From Pseudomonadota bacterium (GTDB lineage: Bacteria > Desulfobacterota > WTBG01 > CAIYCZ01), in NCBI GenBank assembly GCA_026388865.1, contig JAPLIX010000401.1:1-7105 (forward strand): a DNA stretch of 7,105 bases. Reading direction: 5' to 3'. The translations under genes and the position numbers were made by a program. Positions 1 to 5,378 of this stretch are shown one piece after another (the first letter of the stretch is position 1; each line of letters opens with the position of its first letter). A model generated the notes under the pieces. It ran no database searches, was not told the DNA's origin, and worked only from the letters and a program-made list of their open reading frames with translations.

Positions 1-759
1 ATGGATGCCGGCGTGCCTATCACCATGCCGGTTGCGGGCATAGCCATGGGGCTCATCAAGGAGGGAAATGATTTTATTATTCTTTCCGATATTCTGGGCG
101 ACGAGGACCATATCGGCGATATGGATTTTAAAGTCGCGGGAACCCGGGCGGGGATCACGGCAATTCAGATGGATATAAAAATCACCGGGCTTACCAGGGA
201 TATCCTCTCCTCGGCATTGAATCAGGCCCGGGAAGGCCGCCTGCATATTCTGGATATCATGGAGCAAACCCTGAAAGAGCCGCGTCCAGCTCTGTCTGCC
301 CGCGCGCCAAAGATTATTACCATCCAGGTGAGGCCGGACAAGGTGAGAGATGTTATCGGACCGGGGGGGAAGAACATCCGCAATATTATTGCCCAGACCG
401 GAGCAAAAATTGATGTTGAGGACGATGGGAAAGTAAACATCGCCTCAGCAGACAGCGCGTCGCTGGAAAAAGCGATGGCAATGATTAAGGAGCTGGTTCA
501 GGATGCAGAAATCGGCCAGGTGTATCTGGGTAAAGTGAGAAAGATAATGGATTTCGGGGCTTTTGTCGAGATTCTTCCCGGTTTGGACGGTCTCGTGCAT
601 ATTTCCCAGCTTGATGATACCCATGTAAAGAATGTGCGGGATGTTCTAAATGAGGGTGATGAGGTGCTGGTGAAGGTACTGGACATTGACCAGCAGGGAA
701 AGATCAAGCTGAGCCGGAAAGAGGCAATGAAGGGCAATCAAACCCCCGTCAATAAATAG
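1..759 (+). CDS. pnp: Polyribonucleotide nucleotidyltransferase (PNPase), C-terminal part, 5' truncated by window
   Basis: PNPase is the phosphorolytic 3'-to-5' exoribonuclease of RNA turnover, a cytoplasmic trimer. The visible 252 residues hold the end of the second RNase PH domain (about 1-95), a KH domain (about 103-165) with the RNA-binding loop GPGG at 120-123, and an S1 domain (about 170-241) with the typical GKV..I.DFGAFVE opening. The DILGDEDH..DMDFK segment carries D36, D42 and K44, matching the catalytic/metal residues D486, D492 and K494 of the E. coli enzyme. The protein stops soon after S1, so it lacks a long RNase E-binding tail. The ATG at base 1 lies well inside the family sequence, so the true start is outside the window. 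The next gene follows on the same strand. Identification is secure. Confidence 0.97.
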   Translation: MDAGVPITMPVAGIAMGLIKEGNDFIILSDILGDEDHIGDMDFKVAGTRAGITAIQMDIKITGLTRDILSSALNQAREGRLHILDIMEQTLKEPRPALSARAPKIITIQVRPDKVRDVIGPGGKNIRNIIAQTGAKIDVEDDGKVNIASADSASLEKAMAMIKELVQDAEIGQVYLGKVRKIMDFGAFVEILPGLDGLVHISQLDDTHVKNVRDVLNEGDEVLVKVLDIDQQGKIKLSRKEAMKGNQTPVNK

Positions 760-828
760 ACACCGGCTGAGCGATTCGCATGCAGCGCGGGCCCCGCATC
801 CGGATAATTTTTCGATAACTTTATGCAG

Positions 829-853
829 GCTCCCTCGCCCCCGGGCAGGGAGC
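829..853 (+). terminator. GC-rich hairpin between pnp and the M16 peptidase gene
   Basis: GCTCCCT (829-835) pairs perfectly with AGGGAGC (847-853). The 11-base loop can add three more G-C pairs. Only TTTG follows, so as an intrinsic terminator it is weak. It could instead be an attenuator, a pnp mRNA processing site, or a structure over the ribosome site, because its 3' arm contains the AGGGAG that may serve the peptidase gene. A second GC-rich stretch at 763-803 (CCGG arms, inner GCGG/CCGC) is followed by ATTTTT near 808 and is another possible terminator. Confidence 0.35.
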
Positions 854-864
854 TTTGTACTGTA

Positions 865-2133
865 ATGCACATGGTTCACACAACGCTTCTCCCTAACGGC
901 ATAAAAGTAGTAACGGAACAGATTGCCCATGTTCACTCGGTTTGCATCGGCATCTGGGTCAAAACCGGGTCACGCTTTGAAACCAGGGAACAGCAGGGGA
1001 TTTGCCATTTCATAGAACACATGCTTTTCAAAGGTACCCCGCGGCATAAGGCGGTTGAGATAGCCCGGCGCATTGATTCCGTTGGCGGCATTATCAATGC
1101 GTTCACGGGGAAGGAATACACCTGCTTTTATGTGAAAATTTTAAAACAGCACCTCTCCCTTGCGGTTGAACTGCTCACCGATATTTTTCTCAATTCTCTT
1201 TTTTCCCCCGATGACATAGAGAAGGAACGAAGTGTGATCATGCAGGAGATCCACATGATTAAAGATACGCCGGATGACTACATCCAGGATCTCTTTAATG
1301 AATCATATTTCTTTGACCATCCGCTCGGCTACCCTATTCAGGGAGAAGCGGCGACCATACAGGATATGGGCAGAAACAGCCTGGTCAGCTTTTTTACCAG
1401 CGAGTATCTGCAGTCCCAGCGGATCATCATTGCCGCCGCCGGGGATCTTACGCATGAACAGCTGCTGCAGGAGCTGAGCGGGTCTTTTGCCGGCCTCGCG
1501 CTGGCGCAGGACCAGCCCGCGGTCGACTCTTTTGCGCCGCAGCAGCGCGTTCTTTTCCACTACCGCAAGCTGGAACAGGTGCACGTCTGTATGGGCACTG
1601 TCGGGCTGTCCCAGCTTGATCCGCAGCGCTATGCGCTCTATGTCCTCAATGCCCTGTTCGGGGGGAGCATGAGCTCGCGGCTGTTTCAGGAGATACGGGA
1701 GCAGCAGGGGCTGGCCTATTCAGTATATTCCTTTGCCTCAGCATATGTTGACACCGGCGTTTTCGGCATTTATATGGGGGTGAAAAAAGAGCTGGCCCAG
1801 CAGGCGATTGCCATTGTTCTGCGCGAAATTGAAAAATTAAAGGATGAAAAAATAAGCGCGGAGGAACTGAGCAGTTCCAAGGAGCAGCTCAAGGGGAATT
1901 TGCTGCTCTCCATCGAAAGCACGGATAACCGCATGAGCCGGCTGGCAAAGAGTGAAATCTACTATAACAGCTATATACCGATTGAAGATTTGGTAGCAGA
2001 AATTGATGCGGTGACCAGCGACGCCGTGCAGGAGCTGGCGCGCATGATGTTCAATCAAAAGTTCGTCAATTATACCTTCCTGGGACCGCTCAGAGAAAAA
2101 GACCTGCCCAAAAAGTTCTTATTCATCCCGTAA
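865..2133 (+). CDS. M16 family zinc metallopeptidase (pitrilysin/MPP-like, YmxG/MlpA type)
   Basis: This is a single-module M16B-type peptidase, 422 aa from the ATG at 865, a usual length for the bacterial family. The inverted zinc motif HFIEH gives H48, E51 and H52, and the distal zinc ligand is most likely E128 in the segment EKERSVIMQEI, 76 residues after H52, the spacing seen in mitochondrial processing peptidase beta. The C-terminal half has the family's SSRLFQEIRE..GLAYSV block, which supplies the Arg/Tyr pair for substrate backbone binding. No signal peptide is seen, so it is probably cytoplasmic. An earlier in-frame ATG at 823 would add 14 residues (MQAPSPPG...) unlike the family and lying within a hairpin. 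I therefore prefer 865 (AGGGAG 12 bases upstream) or 871. Bacillus has a homologue near pnpA, which supports the context. The physiological substrate is unknown. Confidence 0.93.
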   Translation: MHMVHTTLLPNGIKVVTEQIAHVHSVCIGIWVKTGSRFETREQQGICHFIEHMLFKGTPRHKAVEIARRIDSVGGIINAFTGKEYTCFYVKILKQHLSLAVELLTDIFLNSLFSPDDIEKERSVIMQEIHMIKDTPDDYIQDLFNESYFFDHPLGYPIQGEAATIQDMGRNSLVSFFTSEYLQSQRIIIAAAGDLTHEQLLQELSGSFAGLALAQDQPAVDSFAPQQRVLFHYRKLEQVHVCMGTVGLSQLDPQRYALYVLNALFGGSMSSRLFQEIREQQGLAYSVYSFASAYVDTGVFGIYMGVKKELAQQAIAIVLREIEKLKDEKISAEELSSSKEQLKGNLLLSIESTDNRMSRLAKSEIYYNSYIPIEDLVAEIDAVTSDAVQELARMMFNQKFVNYTFLGPLREKDLPKKFLFIP

Positions 2134-2144
2134 GGACGCTTTTT
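2110..2144. terminator. Candidate bidirectional intrinsic terminator between convergent genes
   Basis: GTTCTTA (2115-2121) pairs with TAAGGAC (2131-2137) with one G-U pair and a 9-base loop. The stem has AAAAA on its left (2110-2114) and, two bases beyond its right arm, TTTTT (2140-2144). Read on the plus strand it ends in a T run after the peptidase gene. Read on the minus strand it also ends in TTTTT, after brnA. The right arm overlaps the peptidase stop codon. The stem is AT-rich and therefore modest, but the symmetry fits two genes that face each other across only 26 bases. Confidence 0.5.
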
Positions 2145-2159
2145 AATACTCCCGCGGCA

Positions 2160-2414
2160 CTAAGCAGATTTTTCCTGTTTTATTCTTTCATGCAGCCAAA
2201 TTTTTATCAGAGCACCACGGTCAACACCGATTCTTTTCCGCAGCTCATCAATATCTTTCACCAGCGATTCTGCAACATCCAGCGTTATCCGAATTTTTTT
2301 GCCATGTTTGATCACTGCGGCCTGAGACGTATCTATGAGGTCATGGATATCCTCTCCAGCATCAAAACGATCGTCAAATTCCGCAGTACTTTTAGCGAGC
2401 AGCTTTTTTTTCAT
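2160..2414 (-). CDS. brnA: BrnA/CopG-type antitoxin of a BrnT-BrnA toxin-antitoxin system
   Basis: An 84-residue antitoxin and probable DNA-binding autorepressor that neutralises the BrnT-like toxin encoded just upstream. The N-terminal half has the acidic FDDRFDAGEDI..LID pattern common in CopG-type partners of BrnT. The C-terminal half, KIRITLDVAESLVKDIDEL followed by GVDRGALIKIWLHERI, reads as a ribbon-helix-helix DNA-binding and dimerisation domain. I chose the ATG at 2414 because a perfect GGAGG (2428-2424) lies 9 bases upstream. The longer frame from 2441 would add nine residues and bury that site. The gene overlaps the end of brnT by 23 bases, so the pair is translationally coupled, toxin first as is usual for brnTA. 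Family assignment is by pattern recognition. Confidence 0.85.
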   Translation of the reverse strand: MKKKLLAKSTAEFDDRFDAGEDIHDLIDTSQAAVIKHGKKIRITLDVAESLVKDIDELRKRIGVDRGALIKIWLHERIKQEKSA

Positions 2415-2679
2415 AGAGTTGTGCCTCCTTTTTTCTGACACGCCTTACTGAAATAATGCGTATTTTATCCCCACGCACAGCATATATCCCGGCCCACAAT
2501 TTGTTATTAATTTCCCCTATAATGATGTTCCTGTTTTCAACAGGATGCGGCGCCGCGATTTCAATACGGTCTTCATCCAGCCACAGGTTTTTTGAAGTTT
2601 CAAAATCAATGCCGTGCTTTTCTTTGTTTAGCCTGCTCTTCTTTGCATCCCACTCAAATTTCATCATTATATTATACAT
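2392..2679 (-). CDS. brnT: BrnT-type toxin (RelE-fold ribonuclease family)
   Basis: A 95-residue protein (90 from the third candidate Met) with the full BrnT pattern: FEWDAKKSRLNKEKHGIDFE at the N-terminus, a middle N-R-N-I-I-I-G strand (family: DxRxxxIG), then RGDKIRIISVRRVRKKEAQLY at the C-terminus. BrnT toxins are RelE-fold ribonucleases that stop translation and are held inactive by BrnA; toxin and antitoxin together repress their own promoter. Start is uncertain: ATGs lie at 2679, 2667 and 2664 and none has a Shine-Dalgarno site. The family usually begins just before the [FI]xWDxxK motif, which favours 2664 or 2667. The gene is AT-rich compared with the flanking housekeeping genes, consistent with acquisition. 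Nothing key appears to be missing. Confidence 0.87.
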   Translation of the reverse strand: MYNIMMKFEWDAKKSRLNKEKHGIDFETSKNLWLDEDRIEIAAPHPVENRNIIIGEINNKLWAGIYAVRGDKIRIISVRRVRKKEAQLYEKKAAR

Positions 2680-2702
2680 ATTTTTTACATAATTTGTACA
2701 AA
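2671..2702 (-). promoter_or_regulatory. Candidate brnTA promoter with palindromic operator
   Basis: On the minus strand a TATAAT (2676-2671) lies 18-19 bases downstream of TGTACA/TTGTAC, an acceptable though long sigma70 spacing. The -35 region sits inside a perfect 10-bp palindrome, TTTGTACAAA (2693-2702), a plausible operator for BrnT-BrnA autorepression. If this -10 is used, transcription would begin close to the ATGs at 2667/2664, giving a leaderless or almost leaderless brnT message. This also fits the absence of a ribosome-binding site. Confidence 0.45.
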
Positions 2703-2787
2703 ATAATTAGAGTTGCAGATTGAATCTGCGGACACTATCTACTGTGGAGAGTGGAACCCTGAGCCCTCGGTAGTCAATAGCGCAGGT

Positions 2788-2815
2788 TTGACGCCATCTT
2801 TCCCGTTGCTATTTT
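2788..2815 (+). promoter_or_regulatory. Possible sigma70 promoter for the PPOX-family gene
   Basis: TTGACG (2788-2793) and TATTTT (2810-2815) are separated by 16 bases, with a predicted start near 2822. This would leave about 120 bases of leader before the ATG at 2941. The -10 matches the consensus at only four positions, so this is tentative. The rest of 2703-2865 shows no gene, only a short palindrome at 2715-2729. Confidence 0.3.
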
Positions 2816-2940
2816 AAGGTTTATTTAGTAAGCAAGCATGAAGAAAGTAATGAGATAAATTTTCAATGGGGGTAGCATACCATTCCAGATATGAAATGAC
2901 AGATGCAAATGCGACCCGGGTGCCTGGGAGTAAAGACACT

Positions 2941-3372
2941 ATGAAGACAATGACAGGAAAAGAAATCAGAAAATTTCTTGAAGAGTGGACGTGGGGGACC
3001 CTGATTGCAATTGAGGGTGACCGGCCCTATGCGATTGAGCTTTCCTACGCAGTGGATGAAAAGTTTGTCTACTGCGGCTCCATGCCGGGTGGGCGGATGG
3101 CGCGCTGTGTTAAAGACAATGCCAACGTGATTTTTAAAGTCTGCGATTCTTCACGAGATGCCTCGCGATTCCGGGCGGTGATTGTTGAAGGGCCAGTGAA
3201 AAAACTCACCGAAAAAGATGAGATTGTGAAGGGCCTGCGGGTGCTCTATAAAAAACTGGGCCTCCCCGAATCACGCATTGAGCCGCGTTCTAACCAGCTC
3301 ATTGCAAGCAAGGTGTCAAGCTTTTACCGCATCGCGATAAAAGAGCTGGGAGGTAGGGCGATAGGACACTAA
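2941..3372 (+). CDS. Pyridoxamine 5'-phosphate oxidase (PPOX)-type FMN-binding split-barrel protein
   Basis: A 143-residue soluble protein with the layout of small split-barrel flavoproteins of the PPOX class, a group that includes Nim-type nitroimidazole reductases and general stress proteins. The segment W-G-T-L-I-A-I-E-G-D-R-P-Y-A-I-E-L-S-Y is the first pair of barrel strands. It is followed by KFVYCGSMPGGRMARCVKDN, where small residues and basic side chains usually meet the FMN phosphate, then by strands NVIFKVCD and FRAVIVEGPVKKL. The frame extends upstream to ATGs at 2866 and 2896, but those residues do not resemble the family. The ATG at 2941 has GGGAG 10 bases upstream and gives a typical length. 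The substrate cannot be read from the sequence; cofactor could be FMN or F420. The stop codon lies within the left arm of an inverted repeat (3364-3372). Confidence 0.8.
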   Translation: MKTMTGKEIRKFLEEWTWGTLIAIEGDRPYAIELSYAVDEKFVYCGSMPGGRMARCVKDNANVIFKVCDSSRDASRFRAVIVEGPVKKLTEKDEIVKGLRVLYKKLGLPESRIEPRSNQLIASKVSSFYRIAIKELGGRAIGH

Positions 3373-3435
3373 ACATTTCCTCTCCGCCTAAGAAAAATAC
3401 GCACACTGCTTCCTCAGCAATATTTATTAGTGTCC
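3364..3435. repeat. 9-bp perfect inverted repeat bordering the transposase scar
   Basis: GGACACTAA (3364-3372) and TTAGTGTCC (3427-3435) are exact inverted copies 54 bases apart. A further GTGTCCCC occurs at 3580-3587, matching 3430-3437 exactly and offset by 150 bases. The word GGACAC therefore marks both edges of the transposase remnant (3364 inverted, 3580 direct). These may be leftover element ends or target-linked motifs. The left arm overlaps the stop codon of the upstream gene. Confidence 0.5.
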
Positions 3436-3443
3436 CCATTTTT

Positions 3444-3590
3444 GCCCCGCTGCGCAAACACGAACGAACTGGGCGACCATTGGGGAGTAAATAATTTGTT
3501 GGACAGTCGGAAGAAAAGCAGGGTAGAGTATTGAGACCGCAAAAAGGCGGGAGACCAAAGAAGCAGAAAAACCAGTATGGTGTCCCCTGA
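3444..3590 (+). pseudogene. Decayed C-terminal tail of a REP-associated tyrosine transposase (RAYT, Y1_Tnp/COG1943)
   Basis: One plus-strand frame reads APLRKHERTGRPLGSK, then a TAA stop (3492-3494), then FVGQSEEKQGRVLRPQKGGRPKKQKNQYGVP and a TGA (3588-3590). ERTGRPLGS....F....E...GR.L.P.K.GRPKK is the hallmark C-terminal tail of RAYT-type single-strand transposases, which act on REP-like hairpins. Only about 48 codons remain: the HUH/Tyr catalytic domain is absent and the frame is broken by an internal stop, so the copy is dead. It lies between the PPOX gene and the protease fusion and is bordered by GGACAC/GTGTCC motifs. Whether the surrounding palindromes were its substrates is unknown. 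The match is from memory of the family pattern. Confidence 0.72.
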
Positions 3591-3635
3591 TTTCCCTGAT
3601 TTCCTCTGATTTCCTCTGATTTCCTCCCTGATTTA
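3587..3635. repeat. Short tandem repeat, about five units of CTGATTTCCT
   Basis: Units begin at 3587, 3596, 3606, 3616 and 3628. Two are exact 10-mers CTGATTTCCT (3596-3605, 3606-3615). The others are CTGATTTCC, CTGATTTCCTCC and CTGATTTA. On the opposite strand it reads as AAATCAG joined by GAGG/GGG. The array starts at the end of the transposase remnant and stops 12 bases before the ATG of the protease gene, so it lies in that gene's leader or promoter region. Slippage could change the copy number. Confidence 0.85.
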
Positions 3636-3647
3636 GCAAGGTCGTAT

Positions 3648-4490
3648 ATGAAATCCACAGATCAACCGTACATTGCCCTCAAGCTTCACAATTCAGTCAA
3701 TGGAAAGTCAATTGATTGTTGTGCATTGATCGACACTGGTGCGTCATCTTGTTGCATCCCGACAAGCATGGTTCGAGCTCTCAGCTTGCCTCAAACGGGG
3801 ATAGTTCGTATATCCACAGCAGCCGGAGTTCTCGATGTCCCCCAATACGTGGTTCAAGTGGTAATCGAAAAACAGGTTTTCGATTGTGTTGTTGTTGAGG
3901 TATCGGATCCAACTCCTATGCTCATCGGATGGGATGTAATCCAAAAGAGTAACCTACTCCACACAATCTCGGCAAAGATTCCCGGTCAAGTCGTCCATTT
4001 TCTCACAGCAATTCCCACTCTTAAGAAGCAGATGGTTCTTGTGCTTGGTCAAGATACCACACACATTGACAGGCTTATGTTAATTAAGAACCAACTTAAT
4101 GTCCGTGGATACACTGGTATCATTGTGAAAGATCAGTCGGACGTAGACATACAGTCTATAGAAGAAAAAGTGAATATGTTAGCTAGTCTCTGTCGATTTG
4201 TTATCTGCGATAATTCCTTCCCATCTGGACACATTGATGAACTCAAAATTTGTTCACTCAACAGATTTGTTACTGCCGTCATCCAAGAAAAAGGTAGGGG
4301 TGCTACTTGGATGCAGTCGGATTACCCCGTTGACTATTCATTCATCACAGTTATCGAGTATTCGGACATTCGCGGCATCCCCGATGTTGTTGAGCAAGCG
4401 ATTGAATGGGCTAAGAACAAGCTCGATGAAAGGAAAAGTTTCTTTGACAAAATCTATCGCTGGCGGACACCGGGGACTGGCGCTATATAA
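3648..4490 (+). CDS. Retropepsin-like aspartic protease fused to an uncharacterised alpha/beta (possibly TIR-like) domain
   Basis: 280 residues in two parts. Residues about 5-115 look like a retropepsin-like domain: the catalytic motif ALIDTGAS has D29-T30-G31, followed by a beta-rich stretch and the family's closing hydrophobic-Gly element MLIGWDVI (91-98). Such domains contribute one Asp each and work as dimers. Residues about 127-265 form alternating strands and helices: QMVLVLGQD, GYTGIIVKD, CRFVICDNS, then SGHIDELKI with E198, FVTAVIQ and SFITVIEY. This resembles a Rossmann or TIR-like fold with a glutamate after the fourth core element. I do not recognise a named family for it. There is no signal peptide or membrane segment. 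An AAGG lies 6 bases before the ATG. Base use is more AT-rich than in pnp, tlyA or dxs, and two toxin-antitoxin operons lie nearby, so horizontal origin and a defence role are possible but unproven. Confidence 0.75.
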   Translation: MKSTDQPYIALKLHNSVNGKSIDCCALIDTGASSCCIPTSMVRALSLPQTGIVRISTAAGVLDVPQYVVQVVIEKQVFDCVVVEVSDPTPMLIGWDVIQKSNLLHTISAKIPGQVVHFLTAIPTLKKQMVLVLGQDTTHIDRLMLIKNQLNVRGYTGIIVKDQSDVDIQSIEEKVNMLASLCRFVICDNSFPSGHIDELKICSLNRFVTAVIQEKGRGATWMQSDYPVDYSFITVIEYSDIRGIPDVVEQAIEWAKNKLDERKSFFDKIYRWRTPGTGAI

Positions 4491-4716
4491 TAAACGGTAA
4501 GCTGCCGCTTGTATTTTGGCTAAACTGAGAGGGTTCAAAGGCTCGATGGAGGAGAATGGGATTATTCGGTCACCTATTTTATTTGAGCGGGACAATAAAA
4601 ATCTGGAACTCTGGAACTCAGGCATAAAGCCCAGCCTGCACTGAAACCGCTTCTCCCATCCTTTGCTTTACTCTTTCTGTTACGTGGATGAAAACGGCCG
4701 TCCTAGCTATGCCTGT
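4491..4716. other. Intergenic region without a clear gene; one short coding-like frame
   Basis: No recognisable gene or RNA. One plus-strand frame is open from 4501 to a TGA at 4642. It could start at the ATG at 4546 (AAAGG four bases upstream), giving 32 residues, MEENGIIRSPILFERDNKN... The wording looks protein-like rather than random, so it may be the tail of a lost gene, but I cannot name it. An 8-bp palindrome ACGGCCGT (4694-4701) lies just beyond the parE stop and is followed on the minus strand by TTTC; it is too short to call a terminator. Confidence 0.3.
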
Positions 4717-5043
4717 TTAAGCCTGCAAAAGTCTTCGCTGCAATAGCGTCTGCATGTCGCGACGTCCGTCGACAATCAGCAATACGTGCACTTTGTTGCC
4801 TATGACTTGGTAGATCACGCGGTAGGGTTTGAAAAAGATTTCGCGGTAATCACGAATTCCTAAGGCCAGCAGTTCTTTCGGATACGTGCCACGCTCCGGG
4901 GATTCGGACAGGCTGCTGAGAATCTTCTCAATTCTTGCAAGCACATGTTCTGATTTCCCGGGCGCATCATGCAGGGCGATGTAATCATACAGTTCCTCAA
5001 GGTCACCTGCAGCGTCAGCAGTCAAAAAAACGGTGCAGGGCAT
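4717..5043 (-). CDS. parE: ParE/RelE-superfamily toxin
   Basis: A 108-residue type II toxin. The N-terminus (VFLTADAAGDLEELYDYIALHD) is the usual beta strand plus long helix of the ParE/RelE fold. The centre has IRDYREIFFKPYRVIYQV, the strand pair with basic and aromatic residues. The C-terminal VHVLLIVDGRRDMQTLLQRRLL is a near-standard ending for this group. ParE members poison DNA gyrase while RelE members cleave mRNA on the ribosome; this ending is commonest in proteins labelled ParE, but target choice from sequence alone is uncertain. The ATG at 5043 shares one base with the antitoxin stop (TGATG), indicating translational coupling; a TTG at 5046 is also in frame. The antitoxin comes first, the common order for this family. 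The operon is probably repressed by the toxin-antitoxin complex. Confidence 0.88.
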   Translation of the reverse strand: MPCTVFLTADAAGDLEELYDYIALHDAPGKSEHVLARIEKILSSLSESPERGTYPKELLALGIRDYREIFFKPYRVIYQVIGNKVHVLLIVDGRRDMQTLLQRRLLQA

Positions 5044-5318
5044 CAACGATCCCTTCGGTGGACACGCAGGCGCTTGATCACCTCGGCCGCGGGTTCGACC
5101 TTGCCTTCTTTGATTTGACGGTTGCCGAGCGCCAAGATTTTCAAAAGAGCCATCGTTTCCTGGGTTTGCTCGTAGCTTTCGATGTCCTGCATGACGACCT
5201 TGGCCTCACCGTTCTGTGTAATAACGAGCGCTTCCCGCTGCTCGCCCATATTTCGCACGATCTCGGCGGCGTGGGCCTTCAGGTAGCTGATCGGTTTTAT
5301 CTGACTTGACAATTTCAT
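5043..5318 (-). CDS. Phd/YefM-family antitoxin
   Basis: A 91-residue antitoxin that binds DNA through its N-terminal half and the toxin through its C-terminal half. KPISYLKAHAAEIVRNM..QREALVITQNGEAKVVMQDIESYE is the Phd/YefM fold pattern almost throughout: a helix after the P-[IV]-[ST] start, then V-I-T-Q-N-G-[EK] and A-K-V-V strands. The C-terminal LLKILALGNRQIKEGKVEPAAEVIKRL is the acidic/helical toxin-neutralising tail. The ATG at 5318 has GAGGGA (5328-5323) four bases upstream, somewhat close. A near-consensus sigma70 promoter lies directly ahead. It is coupled to the ParE-like toxin by the TGATG junction. Family assignment is firm. Confidence 0.9.
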   Translation of the reverse strand: MKLSSQIKPISYLKAHAAEIVRNMGEQREALVITQNGEAKVVMQDIESYEQTQETMALLKILALGNRQIKEGKVEPAAEVIKRLRVHRRDR

Positions 5319-5348
5319 ATGGTCCCTCGCTTGGTTTTGATATGACCA

Positions 5349-5378
5349 ATTTTAGTCCATAAACAGGTCGACTGTCAA
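5349..5378 (-). promoter_or_regulatory. Sigma70 promoter of the phd-parE toxin-antitoxin operon
   Basis: On the minus strand TTGACA (5378-5373, perfect -35) is followed after 18 bases by TAAAAT (5354-5349). This predicts transcription from about 5342 and a leader of roughly 24 bases before the antitoxin ATG. Imperfect inverted arms, TATGGAC and GGTCATA on the minus strand (5361-5355 and 5347-5341), flank the -10, a typical place for the antitoxin to bind and repress. Confidence 0.65.

Noticed and set aside
222..737. Minus-strand frames within pnp
   Set aside because: Antisense to the KH and S1 domains of PNPase; no independent support.
2703..2865. tRNA gene, attachment site or riboswitch upstream of the PPOX gene
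   Set aside because: Only short stems (2715-2729 and a weak CTAC/GTAG pair) were found; no cloverleaf, no T-loop motif and no recognisable aptamer core.
3587..3635. CRISPR array
   Set aside because: Units are only about 10 bases and contiguous, with no spacers and no cas genes nearby.
3299..3658. Minus-strand open frames of 119 and 70 codons (NQGNQG-type repeats)
   Set aside because: They are antisense to the transposase remnant, the tandem repeat and the end of the PPOX gene; the repetitive residues only reflect the CTGATTTCCT units.
4338..4625. 95-codon minus-strand open frame
   Set aside because: Mostly antisense to the C-terminal domain of the protease fusion; no motif or ribosome site.
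4935..5309. 124-codon plus-strand open frame
   Set aside because: Antisense to the Phd/YefM antitoxin and start of the toxin, both of which have clear family patterns, a promoter and ribosome sites.
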